This document shows, one piece after another, positions 1-12,553 of a DNA stretch of 64,000 nt (the stretch's first letter is position 1; each line of letters opens with the position of its first letter). Under the pieces are notes generated by a model that did no database searches, was not told the origin of the DNA, and saw only the letters and a list, made by a program, of their open reading frames with translations. This DNA is from Euptelea pleiosperma (taxonomy: Eukaryota; Streptophyta; Magnoliopsida; Ranunculales; Eupteleaceae). Position numbers and translations under genes: made by a program. The stretch is from assembly GCA_035048495.1 (NCBI GenBank), contig JASUTR010000244.1:62001-126000 (forward strand). The letters are read 5' to 3'.

Positions 1-177
1 CGAAACATGTTAGCTCCATCCGTGCGTCAACGTCTCAAATTGGACTCAGTTTGTGTGTTACATTCAGAAGCCTATAAGTTGTGACTTTTTCGCAACCGGA
101 CCTCGTAATTGGACTCATACTCTTCCATTACTATTGTTTCAACACATTTAAAGTGTTGGAACAAGATTAGGAGCAGT
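1..177 (+). repeat. First monomer, type a, with internal landmarks
   Basis: This copy shows the monomer anatomy. TTGGA occurs three times per consensus unit, at unit positions 40, 109 and 156, so the unit divides into 69, 47 and 61 bp. AATTGGACTCA occurs exactly twice, 69 bp apart, at unit positions 38 and 107. A dyad CAACAC-N7-GTGTTG lies at 140-158, and TTCG-N7-CGAA spans the unit border. Type a is marked by CATGTTAGC near the start, ATAAGTTGTGAC in the middle and an AGGAGCAGT end. This particular copy carries TTTAAAGTG instead of the usual TTTGAAGTG. Confidence 0.85.
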
Positions 178-1700
178 CGAAACAAGTTGGCTCCATCCGT
201 GCGTCAATGTCATTAATTGGACTAAGTTTGTGTGTTACATTCAGAAGCCTATAACTTGTAACTTTTTCGCAATCGCACCTCGTAATTGGACACAAACTCT
301 TCTATTACTATTGTTTCAACACATTTAAAGTGTTGGAACAAGATTCGGGACAGTCGAAACAAGTTAGCTCCATCCGTGCGTCAACGTCTCAAATTGGACT
401 CAGTTTGTGTGTTACATTCAGAAGCCTATAACTTGTGACTTTTTCGCAACCGGACCTCGTAATTGGACTCAAACTCTTCCATTACTATTGTTTCAACACA
501 TTTGAAGTGTTGGAACAAGATTCGGGGCAGTCGAAACAAGTTAGCTCCATCCGGGCGTCAATTTCTTTAATTGGACTCAGTTTGTGTGTTACATTCTGAA
601 GCCTATAACTTGTGACTTTTTCGCAACCGGACATCTTAATTAGACTCGAATTCTTCCATTACTATTGTTTCAACATATTTGAAGTGTTGGAACAAGATTC
701 GGGGCAGTCGAAGCAACTTAGCTCCATCCGTGCGTCAATGTGTTTAATTAGACTCAGTTTGTGTGTTACATTCCGAAGCCTATAACTTGTGACTTTTTCG
801 CAACCGGACCTTATAATTGGACTCAAACTCTTCCATTACTATTGTTTCAACACATTTGAATGTTGGAACAAGATTCGGGACAGTCGAAACATGTTAGCTC
901 TATTCGTGCGTCAACGTCTCAAATTGGATTCAGTTTGTGTGTTACATTCCGAAGCCTATAACTTGTGACTTTTTCGCAACCGGACCTCGTAATTGGACTC
1001 AAACTCTTCCATTACTATTGTTTCAACACATTTGAAGTGTTGGAACAAGATTCGTGACACTCCAAACAAGTTAGGTCCATCCGTGCGTCAACGTCTCAAA
1101 ATGGACTCAGTTTGTGTGTTACATTCCGAAGCCTATAAATTGTGACTTTGTCGCAACCGGACCTCATAATTTTACTCAAACTCTTTCATTACTATTGTTT
1201 AAAAACATTTCAAGTGTTAGAACAAGATTCGGGACAGTCGAAACAAATTAGCTCCATCCGTGCGTCAACGTCACAAATTCGGCTCAGTTTGTGCGTTACA
1301 TTCCGAAGCCTATAACTTGTGACTTTTTCGCAACCCGACCTCGTAATCGGACTCATACTCTTCCATTACTATTGTTTCAACACATTTGAAGTGTTGGAAA
1401 AAGATTAGGAGCAGTCGAAACAAGTTGGCTCCATCCGTGCGTCAATGTAATTAATTGGACTAAGTTTGTGTGTTACATTCAGAAGCCTATAACTTGTAAT
1501 TTTTTCGCAATCGGACCTCGTAATTGGACACAAACTCTTCCATTACTATTGGTTCAACACATTTGAAGTGTTGGAACAAGATTCGGGACAGTCGAAATAA
1601 GTTAGCTCCATCCGTGCGTCAACGTCTCAAATTGGACTCAGTTTGTGTGTTACATTCCGAAGCCTATAACTTGTGACTTTTTCGCAACCGGACCTCGTAA
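1..1700 (+). repeat. Segment duplicated at 12,553-14,254 (offset about 12,552)
   Basis: The monomer order is a, b, c, d, e, f, g, h, b, c'. Rare shared variants tie it to 12,553-14,254: GACACTCCAAACAAG at 1,056 and 13,607, a CTCTTTCATT plus TTTAAAAACATTT pair near 1,190 and 13,735, TTTGTGCGTTAC near 1,290 and 13,840, and CGAAATAAG near 1,593 and 14,144. The offset is 12,552, falling to 12,551 after a 1-bp deletion at about 12,741 (GTTGGTCCATCC). The two copies part at about 1,700/14,254, where the right copy switches into the divergent type D monomer. Confidence 0.85.
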
Positions 1701-2230
1701 TTGGACTCAAACTCTTCCATTACTATTGTTTCAACACATTTGAAGTGTTGGAAAAAGATTCGGGGCAGTCGAAACAAGTTAGCTCCATCCAGGCGTCAAT
1801 TTCTTTAATTGGACTCAGTTTGTGTGTTACATTCTGAAGCCTATAACTTGTGACTTTTTCGCAACCGGACATCTTAATTAGACTCGAATTCTTCCATTAC
1901 TATTGTTTCAACATATTTGAAGTGTTAGAACAAGATTCGGGGCAGTCGAAGCAACTTAGCTCCATTCGTGCGTCAATGTGTTTAATTGGACTCAGTTTGT
2001 GTGTTACATTCCGAAGCCTATAACTTGTGACTTTTTCGCAACCGGACCTTATAATTGGACTCAAACTCTTCCATTACTATTGTTTCAACACATTTGAATG
2101 TTGGAACAAGATTCGGGACAGTCGAAACATGTTAGCTCTATTCGTGCGTCAACGTCTCAAATTGGATTCAGTTTGTGTGTTACATTCCGAAGCCTATAAC
2201 TTGTGACTTTTTCACAACCGGACCTCGTAA
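1700..2230 (+). repeat. Linking monomers d, e and start of f
   Basis: Three ordinary monomers join the first segment to the 14-monomer repeat. The d copy carries CCAGGCGTCAATTTC, a G-to-A change at a CpG compared with the CCGGGCGTC of other d copies. The e copy ends in the 1-bp-shorter TTTGAATGTTGG form. Nothing other than satellite is present. Confidence 0.75.
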
Positions 2231-5200
2231 TTGGACTCAAACTCTTCCATTACTATTGTTTCAACAAATTTGAAGTGTTGGAACAAGATTCGTGACAGTC
2301 GAAACAAGTTAGGTCCATCCGTGCGTCAACGTCTCATAATGGACTCAGTTTGTGTGTTACATTCCGAAGCCTATAAATTGTGACTTTATCGCAACCGGAC
2401 CTCATAATTTTACTCAAACTCTTCCATTACTATTGTTTCAAAACATTTCAAGTGTTGGAACAAGATTCGGGACAGTCGAAACAAGTTAGCTCCATCCGTT
2501 CGTCAACGTCTCAAATTGGACACAGTTTGTGTTCCATTCCGAAGTATATAACTTGTGACTTTTTCGCAACCGGACCTTATAATTAGACTCAAACTCTTCC
2601 ATTACTATTGTTTCAACAGATTTGAAGTGTTGGAACAATATTTGGGACAGTCGAAACAAGTTAGCTCCATCCGTGCGTCAACGTCTCAAATTGGACTCAG
2701 TTTGTGTGTTACATTCTGAAGCCTATAATTTATGACTTTTTCGCAACCGGACCTCGTAATTAAACTCGAATTCTTCCATTACTATTGTTTCAACACATTT
2801 GCAGTGTTGGAACAAGATTCGGGGCAGTCGAAACAAGTTAGCTCCATCCGTGCGTCAATGTGTTTAATTGGACTCAGTTTGTGTGTTACATTCCGAAGCC
2901 TATAACTTGTGACTTTTTCACAACCGGACCTCATAATTGGACTTAAACTCTTCCATTACTATTGTTTCAACACATTTGAATGTTGGAACAAGATTCGGGA
3001 TAGTCGAAACATGTTAGCTCCATTCGTGCGTCAACGTCTCAAATTGGATTCAGTTTGTGTGTTACATTCCGAAGCCTATAACTTGTGACTTTTTCGCAAC
3101 CGGACCTCGTAATTGGACTCAAACTCTTCCATTACTATTGTTTCAACACATTTGAAGTGTTGGAACAAGATTCGGGGCAGTCGAAACAAGTTAGCTCTAT
3201 CCAGGCGTCAATTTCTTTAATTGGACTCAGTTTGTGTGTTACATTCTGAAGCCTATAACATGTGACTTTTTCGCAACCGGACATCTTAATTAGACTCGAA
3301 TTCTTCCATTACTATTGTTTCAACATATTTGAAGTGTTAGAACAAGATTCGGGGCAGTCGAAGCAACTTAGCTCCATCCGTGCGTCAATGTGTTTAATTG
3401 GACTCAGTTTGTGTGTTACAATTCGAAGCCTATAACTTGTGACTTTTTCGCAACCGGACCTTATAATTGGACTCAAACTCTTCCATTACTATTGTTTCAA
3501 CACATTTAAAGTGTTGGAACAAGATTCGGGACAGTCGAAACAAGTTAGCTCCATCCGTGCGTCAATGTCTCAAATTGGACTCAGTTTGTGTGTTACATTC
3601 CGAAGCCTATAACTTGTGACTTTTTCGCAACCGGACCTCATAATTGGACTCAAACTCTTCCATTACTATTGTTTCAACACATTTGAAGTGTTGAAACAAG
3701 ATTCGGGACAGTCGAAACATGTTAGCTCCATCCGTGCGTCAACGTCTCAAATTGGACTCAGTTTGTGGGTTACATTCAGAAGCCTATAAGTTGTGACTTT
3801 TTCGCAACCGGACCTCGTAATTGGACTCATACTCTTCCATTACTATTGTTTCAACACATTTGAAGTGTTGGAACAAGATTAGGAGCAGTCGAAACAAGTT
3901 GGCTCCATCCGTGCGTCAATGTCATTAATTGGACTAAGTTTGTGTGTTACATTCAGAAGCCTATAACTTGTAACTTTTTCGCAATCGGACCTCGTAATCG
4001 GACACAAACTCTTCTATTACTATTGTTTCAACACATTTAAAGTGTTGGAACAAGATTCGGGACAGTCGAAACAAGTTAGCTCCATCCGTGCGTCAACGTC
4101 TCAAATTGGACTCAGTTTGTGTGTTACATTCAGAAGCCTATAACTTGTGACTTTTTCACAACCGGACCTCGTAATTGGACTCAAACTCTTCCATTACTAT
4201 TGTTTCAACACATTTGAAGTGTCGGAACAAGATTCGGGGCAGTCGAAACAAGTTAGCTCCATCCGGGCGTCAATTTCTTTAATTGGACTCAGTTTGTGTG
4301 TTACATTCTGAAGCCAATAACTTGTGACTTTTTCGCAACCGGACATCTTAATTAGACTCGAATTCTTCCATTACTACTGTTTCAACATATTTGAAGTGTT
4401 GAACAAGATTCGGGGCAGTCGAAGCAACTTAGCTCCATCCGTGCGTCAATGTGTTTAATTGGACTCAGTTTGTGTGTTACATTCCGAAGCCTATAACTTG
4501 TGACTTTTTCGCAACCGGACCTTATAATTGGACCCAAACTCTTCCATTACTATTGTTTCAACACATTTGAATGTTGGAACAAGATTCGGGACAGTCGAAA
4601 CATGTTAGCTCTATTCGTGCGTCAACGTCTCAAATTGGATTCAGTTTGTGTGTTACATTCCGAAGCCTATAACTTGTGACTTTTTCGCAACCGGACCTCG
4701 TAATTGGACTCAAACTCTTCCATTACTATTGTTTCAACAAATTTGAAGTGTTGGAACAAGATTCGTGACAGTCGAAACAAGTTAGGTCCATCCGTGCGTC
4801 AACGTCTCATAATGGACTCAGTTTGTGTGTTACATTCCGAAGCCTATAAATTGTGACTTTATCGCAACCGGACCTCATAATTTTACTCAAACTCTTCCAT
4901 TACTATTGTTTCAAAACATTTCAAGTGTTGGAACAAGATTCGGGACAGTCGAAACAAGTTAGCTCCATCCGTTCGTCAACGTCTCAAATTGGACACAGTT
5001 TGTGTTCCATTCCGAAGTATATAACTTGTGACTTTTTCGCAACCGGACCTTATAATTAGACTCAAACTCTTCCATTACTATTGTTTCAACAGATTTGAAG
5101 TGTTGGAACAATATTTGGGACAGTCGAAACAAGTTAGCTCCATCCGTGCGTCAACGTCTCAAATTGGACTCAGTTTGTGTGTTACATTCTGAAGCCTATA

Positions 5201-5975
5201 ATTTATGACTTTTTCGCAACCGGACCTCGTAATTAAACTCGAATTCTTCCATTACTATTGTTTCAACACATTTGCAGTGTTGGAACAAGATTCGGGGCAG
5301 TCGAAACAAGTTAGCTCCATCCGTGCGTCAATGTGTTTAATTGGACTCAGTTTGTGTGTTACATTCCGAAGCCTATAACTTGTGACTTTTTCACAACCGG
5401 ACCTCATAATTGGACTCAAACTCTTCCATTACTATTGTTTCAACACATTTGAATGTTGGAACAAGATTCGGGATAGTCGAAACATGTTAGCTCCATTCGT
5501 GCGTCAACGTCTCAAATTGGATTCAGTTTGTGTGTTACATTCCGAAGCCTATAACTTGTGACTTTTTCGCAACCGGACCTCGTAATTGGACTCAAACTCT
5601 TCCATTACTATTGTTTCAACACATTTGAAGTGTTGGAACAAGATTCGGGGCAGTCGAAACAAGTTAGCTCTATCCAGGCGTCAATTTCTTTAATTGGACT
5701 CAGTTTGTGTGTTACATTCTGAAGCCTATAACATGTGACTTTTTCGCAACCGGACATCTTAATTAGACTCGAATTCTTCCATTACTATTGTTTCAACATA
5801 TTTGAAGTGTTAGAACAAGATTCGGGGCAGTCGAAGCAACTTAGCTCCATCCGTGCGTCAATGTGTTTAATTGGACTCAGTTTGTGTGTTACAATTCGAA
5901 GCCTATAACTTGTGACTTTTTCGCAACCGGACCTTATAATTGGACTCAAACTCTTCCATTACTATTGTTTCAACA
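2230..5975 (+). repeat. 14-monomer higher-order repeat, period 2,473 bp, about 1.5 copies
   Basis: Landmarks at 2,380 recur at 4,853, an offset of 2,473 bp (14 x 177 = 2,478, less 1-bp deletions). The monomer order is g, i, j, k, f', d, e, l, a, b, c, d, e, f. The rare AACAAATTTGAAG occurs at both ends of the first unit (about 2,263 and 4,736). The copies are nearly identical where compared: the only base difference I found in the k monomer is ACTTAAACTC near 2,941 against ACTCAAACTC near 5,413. The second copy stops in an e monomer at about 5,975, where the first copy continues with l and the second goes on to f. The near-identity suggests a recent duplication. Confidence 0.88.
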
Positions 5976-7246
5976 CATTTGAATGTTGGAACAAGATTCG
6001 GGACAGTCGAAACATGTTAGCTCTATTCGTGCGTCAACGTCTCAAATTGGATTCAGTTTGTGTGTTACATCCCGAAGCCTATAACTTGTGACTTTTTCGC
6101 AACCGGACCTCGTAATTGGACTCAAACTCTTCCATTACTATTGTTTCAACACATTTGAAGTGTTGGAACAAGATTCGTGACAGTCGAAACAAGTTAGGTC
6201 CATCCGTGCGTCAACGTCTCAAAATGGACTCAGGTTGTGTGTTACATTCCGAAGCCTATAAATTGTGACTTTGTCGCAACCGGACCTCATAATTTTACTC
6301 AAACTCTTCCATTACTATTGTTTCAAAACATTTCAAGTGTTGGAACAAGATTCGGGACAGTCGAAACAAATTAGCTCCATCTGTGCGTCAACGTCACAAA
6401 TTCGGCTCAGTTTGTGTGTTACATTCCGAAGCCTATAAATTGTTACTTTGTCGCAACCGGACCTCATAATTTTACTCAAACTCTTCCATTACTATTGTTT
6501 CAACACATTTGAAGTGTTGGAACAAGATTCGGGGCAGTCGAAACAAGTTAGCTCCATCCGGGCGTCAATTTCTTTAATTGGACTCAGTTTGTGTGTTACA
6601 TTCTGAAGCCTATAACTTGTGACTTTTTCGCAACCGGACATCTTAATTAGACTCGAATTCTTCCATTACTATTGTTTCAACATATTTGAAGTGTTGGAAC
6701 AAGATTCGGGGCAGTCGAAGCAACTTAGCTCCATCCGTGCGTCAATGTGTTTAATTGGACTCAGTTTGTGTGTTACATTCCGAAGCCTTTAACTTGTGAC
6801 TTTTTCGCAACCGGACCTTATAATTGGACTCAAACTCTTCCATTACTATTGTTTCAACACATTTGAATGTTGGAACAAGATTCGGGACAGTCGAAACATG
6901 TTAGCTCTATTCGTGCGTCAACGTCTCAAATTGGATTCAGTTTGTGTGTTACATTTCGAAGCCTATAACTTGTGACTTTTTCGCAACCGGACTTCGTAAT
7001 TGGACTAAAACTCTTCCATTACTATTGTTTCAACACATTTGAAGTGTTGGAACAAGATTCGTGACAGTCGAAACAAGTTAGGTCCATCCGTGCGTCAACG
7101 TCTCAAAATGGACTCAGTTTGTGTGTTACATTCCGAAGCCTATAACTTGTGACTTTTTCGCAACCGGACCTCATAATTGGACTCAAACTCTTCCATTACT
7201 ATTGTTTCAACACATATGAAGTGTTGAAACAAGATTCGGGACAGTC
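5975..7246 (+). repeat. Irregular junction zone with chimeric monomers
   Basis: The order is f, g, then an h form carrying TTGTTACTTTGTCGC that switches mid-monomer to an ordinary CACATTTGAAGTG end, followed by d, e, f, and a g that switches to type l (CTCATAATTGGACTC, then CACATATGAAGTG at about 7,212). The two switches inside monomers mark crossover points between misaligned copies. The zone leads into the 15-monomer repeat. Confidence 0.7.
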
Positions 7247-10200
7247 GAAACATGTTAGCTCCATCCGTGCGTCAACGTCTCAAATTGGACTCAGTTTGTG
7301 TGTTACATTCAGAAGCCTATAAGTTGTGACTTTTTCGCAACCGAACCTTGTAATTGGACTCATACTCTTCCATTACTATTGTTTCAACACATTTGAAGTG
7401 TTGGAACAAGATTAGGAGCAGTCGAAACAAGTTGGCTCCATCCGTGCGTCAATGTCATTAATTGGACTAAGTTTGTGTGTTACATTCAGAAGCCTATAAC
7501 TTGTAACTTTTTCGCAATCGGACCTCGTAATTGGACACAAACTCTTCTATTACTATTGTTTCAACACATTTAAAGTGTTGGAACAAGATTCGGGACAGTC
7601 GAAACAAGTTAGCTCCATCCGTGCGTCAACGTCTCAAATTGGACTCAGTTTGTGAGTTACATTCCGAAGCCTATAACTTGTGACTTTTTCGCAATCGGAC
7701 CTCGTAATTAGACTCAAACTCTTCCATTACTATTGTTTCAACACATTTAAAGTGTTGGAACAAGATTCGGGACAGTCGAAACAAGTTAGCTCCATCCGTG
7801 CGTCAATGTCTCAAATTGGACTCAGTTTGTGTGTTACATTCCGAAGCCTATAACTTGTGACTTTTTCGCAACCGGACCTCATAATTGGACTCAAACTCTT
7901 CCATTACTATTGTTTCAACACATTTGAAGTGTTGAAACAAGATTCGGGACAGTCGAAACATGTTAGCTCCATCCGTGCGTCAACGTCTCAAATTGGACTC
8001 AGTTTGTGTGTTACATTCAGAAGCCTATAAGTTGTGACTTTTTCGCAACCGGACCTCGTAATTGGACTCATACTCTTCCATTACTATTGTTTCAACACAT
8101 TTGAAGTGTTGGAACAAGATTAGGAGCAGTCGAAACAAGTTGGCTCCATCCGTGCGTCAATGTCATTAATTGGACTAAGTTTGTGTGTTACATTCAGAAG
8201 CCTATAACTTGTAACTTTTTCGCAATCGGACCTCGTAATTGGACACAAACTCTTCTCTTACTATTGTTTCAACACATTTAAAGTGTTGGAACAAGATTCG
8301 GGACAGTCGAAACAAGTTAGCTCCATCCGTGCGTCAACGTCTCAAATTGGACTCAGTTTGTGTGTTACATTCAGAAGCCTATAACTTGTGACTTTTTCAC
8401 AACCGGACCTCGTAATTGGACTCAAACTCTTCCATTACTATTGTTTCAACACATTTGAAGTGTTGGAACAAGATTCGGGGCAGTCGAAACAAGTTAGCTC
8501 CATCCGGGCGTCAATTTCTTTAATTGGACTCAGTTTGTGTGTTACATTCTGAAGCCAATAACTTGTGACTTTTTCGCAACCGGACATCTTAATTAGACTC
8601 GAATTCTTCCATTACTACTGTTTCAACATATTTGAAGTGTTGAACAAGATTCGGGGCAGTCGAAGCAACTTAGCTCCATCCGTGCGTCAATGTGTTTAAT
8701 TGGACTCAGTTTGTGTGTTACATTCCGAAGCCTATAACTTGTGACTTTTTCGCAACCGGACCTTATAATTGGACCCAAACTCTTCCATTACTATTGTTTC
8801 AACACATTTGAATGTTGGAACAAGATTCGGGACAGTCGAAACATGTTAGCTCTATTCGTGCGTCAACGTCTCAAATTGGATTCAGTTTGTGTGTTACATT
8901 CCGAAGCCTATAACTTGTGACTTTTTCGCAACCGGACCTCGTAATTGGACTCAAACTCTTCCATTACTATTGTTTCAACACATTTGAAGTGTTGGAACAA
9001 GATTCGTGACAGTCGAAACAAGTTAGGTCCATCCGTGCGTCAACATCTCAAAATGGACTCAGTTTGTGTGTTACATTCCGAAGCCTATAAATTGTGACTT
9101 TGTCGCAACCGGACCTCATAATTTTACTCAAACTCTTCCATTACTATTGTTTCAAAACATTTCAAGTGTTGGAACAAGATTCGGGACAGTCGAAACAAAT
9201 TAGCTCCATCTGTGCGTCAACGTCACAAATTCGGCTCAGTTTGTGTGTTACATTCCGAAGCCTATAAATTGTTACTTTGTCGCAACCGGACCTCATAATT
9301 TTACTCAAACTCTTCCATTACTATTGTTTCAAAACATTTGAAGCGTTGGAACAAGATTCGGGTCAGTCAAAACAAATTAGCTCCATCCGTGCGTCAACGT
9401 CACAAATTGGGCTCAGTTTATGAGATACATTCCGAAGCCTATAACTTGTGACTTTTTCGCAACCGGACCTCGTAATTGGACTCAAACTCTTCCATTACTA
9501 TTGTTTCAATACATTTAAAGTGTTGGAACAAGATTCGGGACAGTCGAAACAAGTTAGCTCCATCCGTGCGTCAACGTCTCAAATTGGACTCAGTTTGTGA
9601 GTTACATTCCGAAGCCTATAACTTGTGACTTTTTCGCAATCGGACCTCGTAATTGGACTCAAACTCTTCCATTACTATTGTTTCAACACATTTAAAGTGT
9701 TGGAACAAGATTCGGGACAGTCGAAACAAGTTAGCTCCATCCGTGCGTCAATGTCTCAAATTTGACTCAGTTTGTGTGTTACATTCCGAAGCCTATAACT
9801 TGTGACTTTTTCGCAACCGGACCTCATAATTGGACTCAAACTCTTCAATTACTATTGTTTCAACACATTTGAAGTGTTGAAACAAGATTCGGGACAGTCG
9901 AAACATGTTAGCTCCATCCGTGCGTCAACGTCTCAAATTGGACTCAGTTTGTGTGTTACATTCAGAAGCCTATAAGTTGTGACTTTTTCGCAACCGGACC
10001 TCGTAATTGGACTCATACTCTTCCATTACTATTGTTTAAACACATTTGAAGTGTTGGAACAAGATTAGGAGCAGTCGAAACAAGTTGGCTCCATCCGTGC
10101 GTCAATGTCATTAATTGGACTAAGTTTGTGTGTTACATTCAGAAGCCTATAACTTGTAACTTTTTCGCAATCGGACCTCGTAATTGGACACAAACTCTTC

Positions 10201-12553
10201 TATTACTATTGTTTCAACACATTTAAAGTGTTGGAACAAGATTCGGGACAGTCGAAACAAGTTAGCTCCATCCGTGCTTCAACGTCTCAAATTGGACTCA
10301 GTTTGTGAGTTACATTCCGAAGCCTATAACTTGTGACTTTTTCGCAATCGGACCTCGTAATTGGACTCAAACTCTTCCATTACTATAGTTTCAACACATT
10401 TAAAGTGTTGGAACAAGATTCGGGACAGTCGAAACAAGTTAGCTCCATCCGTGCGTCAATGTCTCAAATTGGACTCAGTTTGTGTGTTACATTCCGAAGC
10501 CTATAACTTGTGACTTTTTCGCAACCGGACCTCATAATTGGACTCAAACTCTTCCATTACTATTGTTTCAACACATTTGAAGTGTTGAAACAAGATTCGG
10601 GACAGTCGAAACATGTTAGCTCCATCCGTGCGTCAACGTCTCAAATTGGACTCAGTTTGTGTGTTACATTCAGAAGCCTATAAGTTGTGACTTTTTCGCA
10701 ACCGGACCTCGTAATTGGACTTATACTCTTCCATTACTATTGTTTCAACACATTTGAAGTGTTGGAACAAGATTAGGAGCAGTCGAAACAAGTTGGCTCC
10801 ATCCGTGCGTCAATGTCATTAATTGGACTAAGTTTGTGTGTTACATTCAGAAGCCTATAACTTGTAACTTTTTCGCAATCGGACCTCGTAATTGGACACA
10901 AACTCTTCTATTACTATTGTTTCAACACATTTAAAGTGTTGGAACAAGATTCGGGACAGTTGAAAAAAGTTAGCTCCATCCGTGCGTCAACGTCTCAAAT
11001 TGGACTCAGTTTGTGTGTTACATTCAGAAGCCTATAACTTGTGACTTTTTCGCAACCGGACCTCGTAATTGGACTCAAACTCTTCCATTACTATTGTTTC
11101 AACACATTTGAAGTGTTGGAACAAGATTCGGGGCAGTCGAAACAAGTTAGCTCCATCCGGGCGTCAATTTCTTTAATTGGACTCAGTTTGTGTGTTACAT
11201 TCTGAAGCCTATAACTTGTGACTTTTTCGCAACCGGACATCTTAATTAGACTCGAATTCTTCCATTACTATTGTTTCAACATATTTGAAGTGTTGGAACA
11301 AGATTCGGGGCAGTCGAAGCAACTTAGCTCCATCCGTGCGTCAATGTGTTTAATTGGACTCAGTTTGTGTGTTACATTCCGAAGCCTATAACTTGTGACT
11401 TTTTCGCAACCGGACCTTATAATTGGACTCAAACTCTTCCATTACTATTGTTTCAACACATTTGAATGTTGGAACAAGATTCGGGACAGTCGAAACATGT
11501 TAGCTCTATTCGTGCGTCAACGTCTCAAATTGGATTCAGTTTGTGTGTTACATTCCGAAGCCTATAACTTGTGACTTTTTCGCAACCGGACCTCGTAATT
11601 GGACTCAAACTCTTCCATTACTATTGTTTCAACACATTTGAAGTGTTGGAACAAGATTCGTGACAGTCGAAACAAGTTAGGTCCATCCGTGCGTCAACGT
11701 CTCAAAATGGACTCAGTTTGTGTGTTACATTCCGAAGCCTATAAATTGTGACTTTGTCGCAACCGGACCTCATAATTTTACTCAAACTCTTCCATTACTA
11801 TTGTTTCAAAACATTTCAAGTGTTGGAACAAGATTCGGGACAGTCGAAACAAATTAGCTCCATCTGTGCGTCAACGTCACAAATTCGGCTCAGTTTGTGT
11901 GTTACATTCCGAAGCCTATAAATTGTTACTTTGTCGCAACCGGACCTCATAATTTTACTCAAACTCTTCCATTACTATTGTTTCAAAACATTTGAAGCGT
12001 TGGAACAAGATTCGGGTCAGTCAAAACAAATTAGCTCCATCCGTGCGTCAACGTCACAAATTGGGCTCAGTTTGTGAGATACATTCCGAAGCCTATAACT
12101 TGTGACTTTTTCGCAACCGGACCTCGTAATTGGACTCAAACTCTTCCATTACTATTATTTCAACACATTTAAAGTGTTGGAACAAGATTCGGGACAGTCG
12201 AAACAAGTTAGCTCCATCCGTGCGTCAACGTCTCAAATTGGACTCAGTTTGTGAGTTACATTCCGAAGCCTATAACTTGTGACTTTTTCGCAATCGGACC
12301 TCGTAATTGGACTCAAACTCTTCCATTACTATTGTTTCAACACATTTAAAGTGTTGGAACAAGATTCGGGACAGTCGAAACAAGTTAGCTCCATCCGTGC
12401 GTCAATGTCTCAAATTGGACTCAGTTTGTGTGTTACATTCCGAAGCCTATAACTTGTGACTTTTTCGCAACCGGACCTCATAATTGGACTCAAACTCTTC
12501 CATTACTATTGTTTCAACACATTTGAAGAGTTGAAACAAGATTCGGGACAGTC
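7246..12553 (+). repeat. Two copies of a 15-monomer higher-order repeat, period about 2,654 bp
   Basis: Type a monomers that start equivalent units lie at 7,246, 9,899 and 12,553 (steps 2,653 and 2,654; 15 x 177 = 2,655). An independent marker, TGAGATACATTCC, lies at 9,421 and 12,075, again 2,654 bp apart. The order is a, b, m, l, a, b, c, d, e, f, g, h', h'', m, l. The four-monomer block is duplicated inside the unit, because a second type a copy sits 708 bp (4 x 177) after each first one, at 7,954 and 10,607. Two long repeat copies with a matching internal duplication mean the 4-monomer duplication came before the 15-monomer one. Confidence 0.9.

Noticed and set aside
150..177. CENP-B box resemblance (TTGGAA followed by CGGGA)
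   Set aside because: The monomer has TTGGAACAAGATTCGGGA, but the spacing is wrong and the required upstream TTCG is absent, so it does not meet the known box pattern.
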